A stretch of 64,000 bases of DNA from Bursaphelenchus xylophilus (GCA_904066235.2 CAJFCV020000001.1:3596001-3660000), one strand, 5' to 3'; counted from the first letter of the stretch, positions 45,147-57,797 are shown. Translations and numbers: made by a program. Notes: generated from the letters alone by a model not told the origin.

Positions 45147-47915
45147 TTATTTAAAGCCTCTGACCGACGCGATTGACGTTGTTGGTCGACCATTGGTTGT
45201 TTTCTTCACCGACGACGATTCCTGACTTATTACGCCGCCAACCTTGATATAAAGCCATCTGAAGACGGTTCGCCGGAATGGTTGAATCACCCAGATGGTG
45301 AGCACCGGATTTACGACCGGAATCCATGAGGCGAAACCCAAAACGACAAGCGACATGACTCCAGTGTCGACGCGGAAGAAACATCCGATGCAGACGCAGA
45401 CCACTGGGCCGAACGAGATAAATAACGGCATTAGGGTCTGAAAACAGTTATATTAGAAATGGAAACGAACATATTAGTACGGGCATATTAAAATACGGAT
45501 GAGTTTTGGACATAAACGTAATTTTCACAGTGCGTTGAAAGAGCGAAATGTAAAAAAAGTCTCCTGCCACGAAAAAAAGCCGGAAGATCGTAAAATAGTT
45601 ATTATTACACATGTATAATGTCACCGTAATTTTCTTCAACTACGTCGCGGTTTTACCGTGGCATTCGAACAGTGCAAGCGGTTTTTTCAAGGATCCGCTC
45701 TGCTAAGAAAGCGAAGTACGCGTTTTGTGCTGAGATGGCGAACAAAGTCTACGCACTTTTGAAAAAGCGTAGTGGAAGTTCGCTTTGGTATAAAGATTGT
45801 ACTCCTAATTTCTGTCGGTTTCATTTTCCTTACCTGTAAAGTCAACGTTATTGTCAGCTGCTTTTGCATCCTCTTTGTTTTGCTGCTGTACATTTGTTCG
45901 TTCTCCGCCATTAACCTCACAGTTTTTATTGCGAGAATAAGGCAGATTCCATAGCTGACGATGAAGGCGCTAACGCAATAGATCAGATATCGTTGTGCAT
46001 ATACACTTGACTGAACCCGGAAAAATTTCATCTTAAAAGTTCATCACTTACAAAGTCGGCTATCATCAATGGTGGCAATGGCTGCTCTTTATACCATAGA
46101 GTTCCATAGTTAAAATCGGGCCGGGCTAGGCCGCTGAATCGATATGATGGATACGCCAGGACGGCCAGAATAATTGCGAAGAATAAGGAAATGCAGTAGA
46201 GTCCAAAGGTCTGCCATGCTGATAAAGGTTCGGAGCTGAATATTATGGGGATTAGAGAAAAGAAAATAAGAATGTACGATGATTTGGTAATGCGCCTGCA
46301 TCTGCGGACAACCATTTGCGATCGCCGGTTTTGCGGGAAGTTCTTTGCATACGCGGTAATTATGGTCATAAAGTTGTGAACGTATATTGTGGATGCGAAA
46401 CCTATGCGACCCTTTCCACCAATGGAAGTTGCTGAAGAGGTAACTGTACAGGCTATGAATGGGTAGCCTTTTGGTAACGACAATAAACCTTGAGCAACAA
46501 CAACGCCTAACACTTCGGGGAAGTGAGCTCGCTTAAGATTGTCACGCCCGCAAATGTCGCGCCCGCAAACTTTGCACCGTTTATGATATCAATTATTTGT
46601 TTGTCGGGAAAATAATGAGGGCAATTTCGCTACGCCGATCGCCTCGCTGAAGTGAAAAGCAATTTGATTTTTTTTGCGACACAATTCATTTTCTCGACGG
46701 GGATGCGATTTTCGCTACGACGGAGTGCTCATTATTTTCCCAACAGACTGATATTTACGACTAAAACATCAAGATTCCAACTTACTTGCAGACCGACCAG
46801 TATCGATAAAAATACTGCGACGGCAAAATCGTGACCATCATTGTGAGCTGCATTGCGTAGAGGGACGTGAAGAAGGCCTGGGAGTTGTAGGACGTGAATT
46901 TGGTCACCCCTTCCAATCGAGCGATCAGACATCCGTCGTTGACTTTTGTTTTCTGAAAAGATTACAACAGTTATAGCTAGAACACGGAAGAAAGGTGGTC
47001 TCATATTCTTGGAAACCCGGAAGGCCAGAGAATAAAATATTCGAATAGTTCAGGCATTACAACACTTTTGACAAATTCCCGATCAGAGTACGGATACAAA
47101 TATGGCAAATGTTTAGTTGTATGCGAATGCATGACTATTCGAATATAATACATGGCGCAAAGTCCGCATCTTCTCTTTCTGAATGTAGAAATATGTTTTT
47201 ATACGCTTTCTTTAAGGTCGAAAAACCTAGTAAGGGGTCGTCTATCCGTCTGGCGAGGAAAACAATGTTGAAAATTGTTTTGCCAGTTCTACCATGAAAA
47301 CATTCATGCTTATTTTTACCTATCAGTCTGTCGGAAAAATAAGTTGTGGGTTGTCGCTCCTTTAAATCGCCCATCATCGCCTTACGGCGGTTAGCTGTGG
47401 CCGCAAATTTGGTGTGCGACTCCGACGAGACGAAACAGCGACATATCCACATTATTTTCCCGTCAGACTGATATACTCAAATTTTTTCGAAGAAATACGA
47501 AGAAAAAACTTTATATTCCAAGAATACGTTAATGGCTTCATACAAGGTACTAAAAATAAGTTGTATGACTTACCACATTCACCAAGCTTTCCACTAGCCA
47601 ATAAGTCAGGTCGCAAACACAACAAAGCAGCAGCATTCTCCCATACTGCCCCAAAACTCCTTTGCAATGAAACAAGACCAAGTAAAACAAAGTGATCGAA
47701 CACATTCCCCCAATAATCGTTGTGACGAAATGTGAAACTTTGTGGAAAGCCGTGAAAAGTGAGATCGAGTCATAGTGTCCATCAGTGAATAGGCCAGTCC
47801 CATTGTTCGGCAAATCCCAGGCAAATGGATTGTAGTCCGATGCGTTTGGATGGATGACGTCGAAGTCGGAAGGAAAGAAAATCTCAAGGACGTCCTCAAC
47901 GTTGAGTATGGGCAT
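45147..47915 (-). CDS. Nematode 7TM chemoreceptor (Srd/Str type), copy 2, 386 aa
   Basis: Exons in coding order: 47915-47574, 46952-46786, 46235-46052, 46010-45834, 45437-45147; phases close. The same seven-segment layout as copy 1: SHFVTTIIGGMCSITLFYLV (TM1), LPSQYFYRYWSVC after TM3, WQTFGLYCISLFFAIILAVL (TM4), LIYCVSAFIVSYGICLILAI (TM5), TITLTLQTLMPLFISFGPVV (TM6), WIPVVNPVLTIWVIQPFRR (TM7). Exon sizes 342/167/184/177 equal those of copy 1, so this is a recent tandem duplication. The acceptor chosen for exon 3 (ATATTCAG before 46235) is in phase and pairs with copy 1. Upstream of it the frame stays open for about 95 codons, so a longer exon is possible but cannot be spliced in phase. Introns carry B15, B16 and a D fragment. 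Confidence 0.88.
46543..46572. mobile_element. D3: family D fragment
   Basis: CGCCCGCAAATGTCGCGCCC then GCAAAC. A short piece of the TGCCCGCAA module in receptor intron 2. Confidence 0.5.
46596..46753. mobile_element. B15: family B MITE
   Basis: TTTGTCGGGAAAATAATGAG to TCATTATTTTCCCAACAGAC, then TGATA. In receptor copy 2, intron 2. Confidence 0.8.
47321..47473. mobile_element. B16: family B MITE, GTGGGTTG subtype
   Basis: TATCAGTCTGTCGGAAAAAT to ATTATTTTCCCGTCAGACTG. Interior AATCGCCCATCATCGCC as in B8/B18. Receptor copy 2, intron 1. Confidence 0.8.
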
Positions 47916-49097
47916 CGCCGCTCGAGCCGTAATAAAGTTTTGTACTACAGTCGAAATTAGTCTACACTCGCAACATCGACGACTCCGGTGGTTTATAATT
48001 TACAGAGTTCCCGGAGGGCGGAGCCGTAGAGCCATGCCTTAATGGGGCAGTCATGAGTGTAACAGTTGTAAAAAAGATATATCGGAGGTATAATGACTAT
48101 AATTACGTTTTTATAAATCCGCGATACTGTCGTCGTGGGGATCTAATAGGAACAGAAACCTTCGGAGCGTACGCATAGAATACGTTGTGATTCAGCATCT
48201 TGTTTGCAAATTAGGAACAATTAAGGCTACGTAACCTATGATTAGAATTACGAATAAAAAGTTTCAACAAAAATTTCGTTGGTAACGTGGACCGAAGACT
48301 ACAAGTGTGACTTAGATAATTATGCTGTCTGTTTGTCGGGAAAGAACTTTAATTATCTTCATATTGAACATAATTATAGTAATCGGTTCGGGAACAAGCT
48401 ACTGTACCGCGGAGCGGCCGCGTCAGGCCAGAAACTACGGATACGAGGCCGGGCCCATGCGTATGTAATCAGTGTTACATTCACCGGTAATTAGGTTACG
48501 AATGTTGCCTTCGGCGGCTGTGTTGAATGTTTCTTTCCGCGACTACTGTACGTATAAAGCGTTCCTAATAACGCGGAATTCTGCCAAGGAGCTCGAAGAG
48601 GGCAGACAAGTTATTACAAAACTTGCACTTTTAATCGAACAAGGTGGTCCAAAAAACGGACATCCGATAACGGATCTTTGCGCCTTTTTTAATCATTTTG
48701 TAGTGGTCAGAAAAAACCGTTTTACGTCGTATATTCTGGTGTATACTTAGATTTCTCGCTAAACACGGAAATCGACTCCAAAAGGCCAGTACAACAACTT
48801 TTGAATCTCGCTTTTTACGAATCCGAAAACTAAATGTTAAAAGTTTTCATAACCTACTCCGAAAAGGGTTAAATTGTAAACAATAAAATAATTATGAGCA
48901 AAATGTCAACGTAATTTTTTTCACAACGCCTTTTGTACAGTAGGTGAAGAAAATCGTTCGTCATCACTTTTTGCACACCGTAATGATTCATAGGAACTGT
49001 GTCGGTACTTTAAACGCGAGTGAGCTCCTACGTACAATGAACATAAAATTCATGACAACTCAGCTTAGCTGGACGTTAACGTCTGTCAACGAAAACA
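47916..49097. other. Upstream of receptor copy 2, no gene recognised
   Basis: Moderate GC. A 92-codon plus-strand frame (48472-48750) lacks splice context or family motifs. This is the likely promoter region of receptor copy 2. Confidence 0.4.
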
Positions 49098-49195
49098 TAT
49101 CAGTCTGTCGGGAAAATGCACAATGTCGCTGTGCCAATCGCGTCGCTGAAGTGAAAAGCAATTTGAAATTGCCTTATTTTCCCGACAGACTGATA
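49098..49195. mobile_element. B17: internally deleted family B MITE
   Basis: Both full ends are present (TATCAGTCTGTCGGGAAAAT, ATTTTCCCGACAGACTGATA) but it is only about 98 bp, missing the middle and right interior. Confidence 0.85.
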
Positions 49196-49324
49196 ATATG
49201 TAAAAAGGTAAGCTTCAGCTCGTGCGTTGCAGGGAGAGCCAGAAACTCAAAAACGTTTGGCCGCGAGAGAGTAGGCTAAATGCGGAGGGCGCCCGGACTA
49301 CAGAAGACATTTCCGTTTTTTGTG

Positions 49325-49471
49325 TATCAGTCAGTCGGGAAAATAATGTGGATTCGTCGCGCCTTGAAACCGCCAATCATCGGTTTGCGCCGGCTTGCCA
49401 AAGCTGGAGCCATGGTGGGCGATTGTCATTTTACGGCCACAAATCTGCGTTATTTTCCGGACTGACTGATA
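49325..49471. mobile_element. B18: family B MITE, GTGGATTCG subtype
   Basis: TATCAGTCAGTCGGGAAAAT to GTTATTTTCCGGACTGACTG. Interior CGCCAATCATCGGTTTGCGC. Confidence 0.8.
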
Positions 49472-52400
49472 AAATTTTACCCATTTAAAGGCGATCTCGC
49501 ATATCCCTGAGGAAACGTTATGAAATTGGTACCAAGTTTCATTAAAATCTGAGCGTCGCTCTTCGACTATTTCCCTTTTCAGTTGTAATTTTTTTGTGCA
49601 GCACGGCCACCGTTTAACAAGAGTTATTGGGACATTGAAACGTGTGTGGTAAAACAGATTTAACAGCAATTTTATGGGCTTTTTTAGCGCATTACGTCAA
49701 ACATTCCCCCGTTTCCTTAGCGTTCGAATTTATCGGAGATTACGAATGCCCTAATATTTCGCAAATTCCCAATTAGAATACGAATATGGCTAAGGAGAAT
49801 AGTAGCATTTTCATAAAGTGTATGGACATTTTTTTCGCTTTTGCACAGCGCATTTTGAAATTCTTCTCGCACATGTCGCAAACGCACAGTGCATTTTCTT
49901 TCATCGCACCGTGCAGCCCACAAAACAGCCTTTTGCCCTATGCAAATTCTTCAGCAACACCGCGGCGAATCAGTTGAAAATGTTTTGCGTCGCAGCGGCG
50001 GGGCTACACTTGCGCGCAACCACTTTGCGGGCAGCTAGAAAAACCATAGGGATTCTGCGGGCATGTTTGGAAATCAACCAACATCTGCTTACAACAAGAA
50101 ATTCAAACGATGAATTTGCTAGTTAGGTGTTGCGAATTAAGGTGTATAAATGGTGGAATTGTTACCATAAGGTTGACCAGGCTTTTTTAACCATTTTTGA
50201 TAGCAAACTCCCATAACTTTGAAAGCGATGGATGAATTCAGACCACGGGAGGAAAATCGTAATCGAATCGAAAAATGTCGGCTGCCCGCAGCGATATTTC
50301 AAGTGCACAATGCGAAAATTAAAGAAAGGTGAATTTGCACGGTGCAAAATTGGGGTTTGCGAATCACAACAAAATGTCCAGGCATTCTGTAAAAATACTA
50401 ATATGCGCATTAAAAAATACGTCTATTCCAAGAAGAATACATAGTGCTAACAACTAGAAAAAGTGTAAACGTATAATATATTATTTATGTGATTCATGGC
50501 AAGCATAATTACAACAAGGCACGTATTCGAGCCATTTACAAGGGAAGTACTCCGAGTGTTACGGTTAGATTTTCTTCACGTTTTGCACGCACTTTGGGGA
50601 TATGCAACATGTGAATTCTTGAAGGTTTTAGCTCGCGCTTTACAGTTTCAGCCGAGATTTTCAACAATCTTTGCGGTAGAGAGAGTATGCGGAATGCGGA
50701 GAGCGGTCAGAGAGAAAAAACTTTTTTTTGGCAGGCCAGATCCCTGCCAAAAACAAATTTTTGTGGGGACGTCAAAAATAGTCGTATCAGAGTTTAAAGT
50801 CGAGACCAATCCTCAACAAAACACATCAACGAACTCATTTTTCGTTACGTTTTCTGTTAAACCCGGATGAAACAAAGAGATTGAAAGTATGTCAAATACA
50901 TGTAGTTGAGTATTTGCACCGATAAAAGACGATTTTTGAATTAGTTTTCGTTGCACGACCACCCAACAAATCGTACAGTTTTGTAGTTGTAGCCCATAGT
51001 TCTCAAGCTGCTGGCTTCAAATTTTGTAGTTGTAGCCCATAACTCACTGGCGCCCACACCTTACAAACGTTACACTCTGTTTACTCGTCCTCTGTTTTTT
51101 GAACCCCGAAAACGCAAACATCTTACTTGCATTGAAACGACCGCTGGCCATTGTTGTAAACCAAAAAAAATGTAATTTCACGGGAAATGAAATTCAACTC
51201 CTTGCACTGCACGCTTTGTTTTGAATGTTATGGTGTACTGTATGAGTGATTACCGCACTTGTTTTTTGAGAAACGTGTTGTTGACAATTTTGCAAATTAA
51301 ACTTTCGAATATACTCAGAATTTTAGTGTAAACGTTGTAAACTATAACACTTTAACGCACAAAATGTAGAGAAAGTTTTCCGAAGACACGTGGAAGATTT
51401 GTATCACGATTTGTACCACGCTTTTTCAAAACATTGTTCAAACTGTACACTTCACTTTCGCCCTGTGCAAATCGAAAATCGTCGCAACGTATAGGGTCGA
51501 ACATAGTTTTGGTCAACACAAAATCGGTCGATATGGGTCGTCGATGAATACCCCAAAAAAAGTTTGTAGGAAGTGCCTACGAGGCCTCGCAAGCCGTTGG
51601 ATGGTCGGCGGACGCTCGGCGGAGACTTGGCGAAGACTTGTAATATACCCGGTTTTTCTAATTTTAGCTATTACCAAGTTGTTGTAGCAAGTAAAAGACC
51701 AAAATTTGCGACAAGAAACAGAGATCCGTGACTTTTACTTAGATATTTATTATTCCTGTGAGTACATGTAAAATATTACCTCGAAATGGATGATAAGTTT
51801 ACCTAGGACTTAATATATCTTACTTTTTCTACTAACTAACCTTTCTTCTAGCCTCCCCATGCATACAACGACTCGATGCGATCCATAGCATCCACAGTAT
51901 CGTTGACCCGGACTGTCGCTGACCCGAAAAGTCGTAGCGCCCTTTTTTCAACTGGGTCGCGGCGAATTTTGCGACAGACATAGCACAAAGCAAACAAGTG
52001 GCAAAATGAAATGCACCGGAAAAAAAGTTTATGTACGTTTGAAAAAGCGCAGTAATACGTATAATATGTATCTCAATTTTTCCAGAAATAGCCGAGATTT
52101 TTAATCCGGAAGTTGTTGAAAATTCAAAAATCTATTTCTGATTACAAAAAGTCAATGCTTTTCGATTGGCAGAGAAATGGCAAAAAGTGTCTTTCCCTGG
52201 GATTTTTTTAAAGTTGGCAAAAATGTGATACTTTTTTACAAATTCGGCACGAAAGGTTTCATACCGTTTTCTACTGTGGGTGGTAATGTTTACACAAAAT
52301 ATCCTTTTTTCCCACGCGTATCAAGGATACGGCCAAAAATTTTTTCTATGACCCTCTCCGCATTTCTCGTACTCCCTCGCTGGGAAAAATTGCTGAAAAT

Positions 52401-52532
52401 TGATGCTACACTTGTCAAGGGCGAGCTAAAATTTTATGGTATTGATATCTTGCCTATGCTCGATGTGTATTCAAAATTTAAAAAAATCTGAACGTCGCAC
52501 GTCGAGCCCTATCCTTGTTATGCATATACATA
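49472..52532. other. Gene-free 3 kb with C and D fragments
   Basis: C fragments at 49533-49580, 50537-50745 (ACAAGGGAAGTACTCCGAGT) and about 52080-52520; D pieces near 49998-50040 and 50275-50292. The direct repeat TTTTGTAGTTGTAGCCCATA occurs near 50978 and 51035. No gene recognised. Confidence 0.5.
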
Positions 52533-52699
52533 CAGTGGCGGACCTGATCCATTGGCAAAAAACGTACTTTTGGGATCTGGGAAGTATCAAAAATGCAGCA
52601 AAATACCTTCCTCTCCAAGTGAAAAAACTCCGATTTCAAAAATGCTCCCGCTTTTTTTGTGAGGGAAAGGGCGCGCATTTCAAAACGGAGTTTCTTTTT
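52533..52699. mobile_element. A9: truncated family A MITE (left part)
   Basis: TA, CAGTGGCGGACCTGATCCAT and the left hairpin arm through AAAACGGAGTTTC; the right arm is missing. Confidence 0.8.
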
Positions 52700-53948
52700 A
52701 TTGCAGTGGAGTTTATGACAAGCATTTAAAAGCAATGTCAAAATGTTACTTTCTAAACGTATTACGTATGACATGGTGATGTAATCTGTTGAGGTACGAC
52801 GCCCCGACCAAACTGACAATTAGCATAAATGAGGGCTAAACTTGACATGTCCCAATTTTCCTAACAATATATGTTTTGGCGGAAATACGGGCAGAACGTA
52901 CTAATTTTCTAAAGCTCGCGGAGCGAACTCATAGACCTCTTTTTAATGCGACCGTCAGGGTGTTTATGAGCTTATGAATGTTACATATTTTGCAGATAAG
53001 AGTAGAAGATGGGTCCGAAGTGTTGGTACGTATTTGCATTGTGCCCTTGGGATATGGGTTTTATATATCTTTATATCAATCTGTTGGGAAAATAATGTGG
53101 ATTCGTCGCGGCAAAATCGCACATCATCGCTTTGCGAAGGCTAGTTGAGGCTGGGGATTTGGTAAGGCGAGAAATTTTGCTGCGACAAATTCACGTTATT
53201 TTCCCGACAGAGTGATATAAAGATTATGTTGAGCAGGTCTCCACACAGTACAGACATACCAGACTTTCCGACCCACTTATTAATCCGGTGTACTTTACCT
53301 TTTACGGCTTATGTCAAAAAAAAGTCGTCCTTTGTCTAAACGCTAGATCTTAATTGCGTCTTGATACGAATTTCAACTTTTCTAGACCTAATTGTCTTGC
53401 TATTTACGAAATTGCAGACTTTTTTTGGTTGCACGGTCCATGAGGAGGCTATAGTTTCAAGCTTAAACAGACCTCCACAAAACTTATATAGCGATTTTAA
53501 TGTCTAGTACAATATAGGGGTAGTGCGGGCAGAAGGTAGATTTTCTGCAGCTTCGTTATATACGGTTTAAAAGCGCAGTTTATCAGCTTCAAAACCGTAT
53601 ATTCAACATATCTTGTAATGCGTCACAAAGCTTACAATAATTGGCTCAAGTAGACAGCCCAAAAAACACACAAGACTTATGGGACACCCTAATATTATAC
53701 GCGTCGTTGGACAAAGATCCGCGCTTGGCTCAACCAAAACAACGTTAAACCTCAATTATCCATACAAAAACATGTTTTTTACATGGAAGGAAGTTGTTAG
53801 GCCAAATTGGCATTATTAAAAATGGTAATTAAATAAAAACACATTTCTAGAAGCAACTTATAGCTCCGTGTGTGTCCTTCTGGTAAAATAACTGCCCTTA
53901 TAAACCGACTTGTTTTTATGGTAAGAGTTACTCTTCTCTGGCGTCAAT
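52700..53948. other. Gene-free spacer containing B19
   Basis: No gene recognised. Family B copy B19 lies inside and is listed separately. Confidence 0.45.
53073..53217. mobile_element. B19: family B MITE, GTGGATTCG subtype
   Basis: TATCAATCTGTTGGGAAAAT to GTTATTTTCCCGACAGAGTG. Same subtype as B18. Confidence 0.78.
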
Positions 53949-56900
53949 TTATACAATTTGGGATAAAACCTTGACAAGAATAGCAATAATGGATAAGAAA
54001 AAAGAGACTTTTACAAGGAAAGGTACAATTTTTGACTTTTTCGAAGTCCTGCCGTCACATTTACACTTTGAACTTTCCAAAACCAGTCTCTCATCCAACG
54101 TCAGAATTAAATCTCTCGCTTTTTCCCATTTGAACGGCCCAATTAACCGTGTGGCGTACGGTAGTTCCGGGCCAAAGACCAGTCGATACGCTAGTTTGGG
54201 ATCGCTCCAAAAAAGCTTGGACGGATCGGCATAACAGCCAATAAATTTTGACATGTCTTCGATGTAATCCATATAAGGGATCTTCGTGAAACTTGACTTG
54301 GAAGTGTAAAAGGCAAGGCGTCGGGATTTATGGGCGTTTTGGACGTCCAAAGCCATCTGATCTGTGGATGGGAGCTTGATATTGCCGGTGATTACTTCGA
54401 AGAAGGCGCGGGCTTGAAGTTCGGAGGCCGGACCCAGCGAACCGGTCAGCTGAAAACGGGGTAGAGTAAGGCTTTTGTAAATCTCAAAGTACCAGAAAAC
54501 AGCGACCAAAATCGAAAATGTTAAGGGTCAGTACGGGAGCCTCCGTGAACTTGGGCCCGTCATGTTTCGTGAACAAAAAATGGGGTGCCTCAGCTTCAGT
54601 TTGGTTTAAATTTTATAGAAATTGGTGCATTATTGGCGGAGAAATACTTGAAATATGGTTGGAAGCTTCGGCGGAACCACCCTGTATAAAAAAGTACGGT
54701 CAAGCCTCTGTACAACGAGGCTAAAATGACTGTAGTCGCCGTTCTCTCGGGCTTGCTTGTACGTATAATACATTTTTAATATAATAGAAAATAGGATCAA
54801 AATCTGAACCTCGGAACTCAAAAACTTTGCATTTTAAAAGAACAATCTTTTACCTCAAGTAATCCAATAACGGCCAAGGTTGGAGGCTTCTCCATTTCTG
54901 CCAAACTGACAGGGAACATATTTTTCCATAAATCCAGTTTCTCGTAATCTTTTGGTATAAGTTTTCCATCTTCCACGTATTCGAACGAGCAGCTATAGCC
55001 TGTTGAAAATACGACCTCATCAATCGGTTCAACTGATCCATCAACGAATTCGATTGAATTTGAGTTGAACTGTTTGAGCCCGGGTTTGACGGCGATTTGG
55101 CCGCTGGCCAGACGAAGTTTCAGCTCATCGGAGATCTAGGAAAATAACAGTTGGAAAAAGGTTGTTTTATAGAGTTTTACAGAGATTTTACTGCGTCATT
55201 ACATGTACTTACCACCGCTGGGCTTTGATTGATAACTCGATGCTCCGGTTTCAGCCCATAGATTTGATGATTGAAACTTTTCCTCATCATCCTCTCGATC
55301 AAAAACCCATAGGCTCTGGGTCCGAGAATTTTTCCCAAGTAAGCGATAAGTCGAGTGTTGGCCATGATATCAATGGGGATGTCATTGTCAATCCGGCCCA
55401 ATATCCAAGTCCCATTCCGAGTGCTGAGGAAACATTTTTTGGCCACTTGACTGATCTCGCAGGTCTGTTCGATACCTGAATTCCCGAGGCCAACGCAAAG
55501 AACGTTTTTGTTTTTGTAATGGGAAAAGTCCTAAAATTATGGTAAAGTTATCAGTTTTAACAGGCAATAAAAAACGGCCTTGCAGTTGAGAGAACTCAAA
55601 AAATTATTACGACTCAAAATTACAGTGCGGGACCTGATCCAGTGGCAAAGAAAGTTTCATTTTGCATCCGGGAAGAATCAAAAATGTGGCAAAATACCTC
55701 CCTCTCCAAGTGAAAAAACTTCGTTTTGAAGGGCGCGCCCAAAAAATCCGACTTTTTTCACTTACTATTAGAGAGGGAGGTATTTTTCCACATTTTTTGA
55801 TACTTCCTGGATGCAAAATGGTACGTTTTTTGCCACTGGATCAGGTCCCTACTGTATGATGACTCCTCAAAAAATTGTAAAAATAAGAGATGCACTAGTC
55901 AAACCTACCTTGCAATCCTTGCTGTGAACAATTCCCCCTTCGAAGCCGGATTGTCCGGGATAATCGTTCGGTATTTTTGGGACCGACTGACGGCCAGTGC
56001 ACAGTAGAACGGCTTGAAAGACTTCCGATTTTACTTCACCATTTCTACCCATAGAATAGAAAGTATATTATAGGTTTGTCGGGAAAATAATGAGCGCAAT
56101 GTCCAATCGCGTCGCTTAATTGAAAAAAAAAATAATTTGATTTTTCCGCGACACAACTCATTTTCTCCGCAGAAATGCAATTTTCGCTGCGACAGAGTGC
56201 TCATTATTTTCCCGACAGACTGATGTTAAGCTCGTAAAAACTTACCCGTCTCGAAATTCAACAATCCATTCTCCAGTTTTATCAAAATTGGGCGACCTTT
56301 CAATTCGAGTAACTCTATGACTGAACCGACAATATTTCAGAAGATCATGGTGCTCAGCGTACGCATGGAGGTACTCCAGCATGCCTAAAAAATATAATTT
56401 TTATATTTTTTTCGTTGTTCCACCCACGGCTGTTGTGCAGATACCACGGAGCATTCGCTGGCGGAGGGAAGTCGGAGAACGCTGTCATTTCTTTGGAGGT
56501 GTTCATGATTGTCTTTCTGGAGACGCAACTGACTGAAATGATGCATTTTTTTGACTCTTTGTGAGATTTTAATATGTAAATTAGATGCTGTGAAAAAAGT
56601 TTGAGTCTGGTTGTAAAACGGCGGATGTACTCCAAGGTCAACTCTTTTGGTGTAACGCCAAATTGGACCCTTTGCGGGGGTCCTCGTGATGCTATGTGTA
56701 ATGCACTAATTCGCCATTTTATTCTTGTTACTATTCGCATAATCGGCCGCACATTAACCATCCAAATAACAGTCGTTTATAAGTTTAATTCCGTTTTCAA
56801 AATCCGCCAAAAAGCCACATGTTCGTAGATACGAAATGGCGTGTTCTATGTAAAATTTTCTACCGCACAAACTCGACGATACTAATCGCGCTCAAAAGTC

Positions 56901-57797
56901 CTGACAATTTTCGCACCGTGCATTCTTCTTTCATTTCATCCGCACAGTGCATCTTTTCGCAGCGACCTGGACTTTTGCGCGCGACAAACCCGAATTTGAG
57001 GGCGCGACGTCCAAAAACCGAACTTTCGCACTGTGCACTCTTCTTTCATTTCGCATTTGTCGCCGCAATTTCCCTTTTTTTCACTAGCGACAAGCACTTT
57101 TTGCGCGCGACGAACCCGAATTTGCAGGGGCGACGTCCAAAACCCAAAGTTTCGCACGGTGCGAAAATTGTCAGGACTTTTGAGCGCGATTAGTAAAAAA
57201 ATACAGCTTCATACATCTTAAATCTCGACTTACATTCAGTTTTGTCGTCAGTGTAATACCATAGCCCTCCAAGATTATCTCGAAGCTCGAAGATCACAGG
57301 GTCATACCCGTACTCCTTTGCCCATCTGAAAAAATAGGGGAAACTTGTGTGAATAAGAATAAATATCAACGAAAAAATTATTGGGCAGCTACAGTAGAGG
57401 ACCGGTGGCAAAAAACGTACCATTTCGCATCCGGGAAGTATCGAAAATGCAGCAAAATACCTCCCTCTATAAGTGAAAAAACTCCGTTTTGAAGAGCTTT
57501 TTCTTCACAGAAAGGGCGGGCGCGCTTTTGAAATCGGAGTCTTTCACTTGGAGGTATTTTGCTACTTTTTTGATACTTCCGGGATGCAAAATGGTATGTT
57601 TTTTGCCACTGGATCAGGTCCGCTGTAGCTGAGTTGATGGAGTGGTTTTCGCGACATTCACTGTAAGTTTGAGCCGTTGAAATCTCTCCATCGGCTTTGT
57701 AAAAAGGTTAAACAAAACTTCTCAACCTCCGATACCTTGCACTTGGCAATCCAGAAACTCCAGCTCCAACAATGGCGCAACGCTTCCGACCAAACAT
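53949..57797 (-). CDS. Flavin-containing monooxygenase (544 aa)
   Basis: FAD- and NADPH-dependent oxygenase of soft nucleophiles (N- or S-containing substrates), ER-membrane type. Exons in coding order: 57797-57736, 57325-57234, 56532-56428, 56384-56246, 56044-55909, 55530-55213, 55135-54854, 54449-53949 (stop TAA). Seen: FAD-binding GAGVSG in exon 1, ELRDNLGGLW with W-YYTD after it, TSKEMTAFSDFP, an FMO-like WIVEFRDG stretch, VLLCTGRQSVPKIP, NADPH-binding GLGNSG in exon 6, and the FATGY-like VVFSTGYSCSF in exon 7. The last 20-odd residues are a hydrophobic anchor (FFLSIIAILVKVLSQIV). Length fits animal FMOs. The ATG at 57797 sits just before the nucleotide-binding fold, as expected. Introns hold A10, B20, E1 and A11. 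The particular orthologue is not assigned. Confidence 0.94.
55623..55854. mobile_element. A10: full-length family A MITE
   Basis: TA, CAGTGCGGGACCTGATCCAG ... GATCAGGTCCCTACTG, TA. In an FMO intron. Confidence 0.86.
56071..56224. mobile_element. B20: family B MITE
   Basis: AGGTTTGTCGGGAAAATAAT to TCATTATTTTCCCGACAGAC, then TGATG. In the FMO intron 56045-56245. Confidence 0.8.
56882..57193. mobile_element. E1: inverted-repeat element with ~40 bp perfect ends, TA target
   Basis: CTAATCGCGCTCAAAAGTCC at the left and GGACTTTTGAGCGCGATTAG at the right, continuing as inverse through TTTTCGCAC.GTGC; TA on both sides. The interior repeats CGACGAACCCGAATTTG and CGACGTCCAAAA. Confidence 0.88.
57392..57626. 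mobile_element. A11: family A MITE
   Basis: TA, CAGTAGAGGACCGGTGGCAA ... GATCAGGTCCGCTG, TA. FMO first intron. Confidence 0.82.

Noticed and set aside
48472..48750. 92-codon plus-strand frame as a gene
   Set aside because: No acceptor, family motif or neighbouring exon. Could be chance in a moderately GC-rich stretch.
57190..57423. Alternative FMO start at 57423
   Set aside because: It runs through the family A element and would omit the FAD-binding GAGVSG encoded by the exon at 57797-57736.
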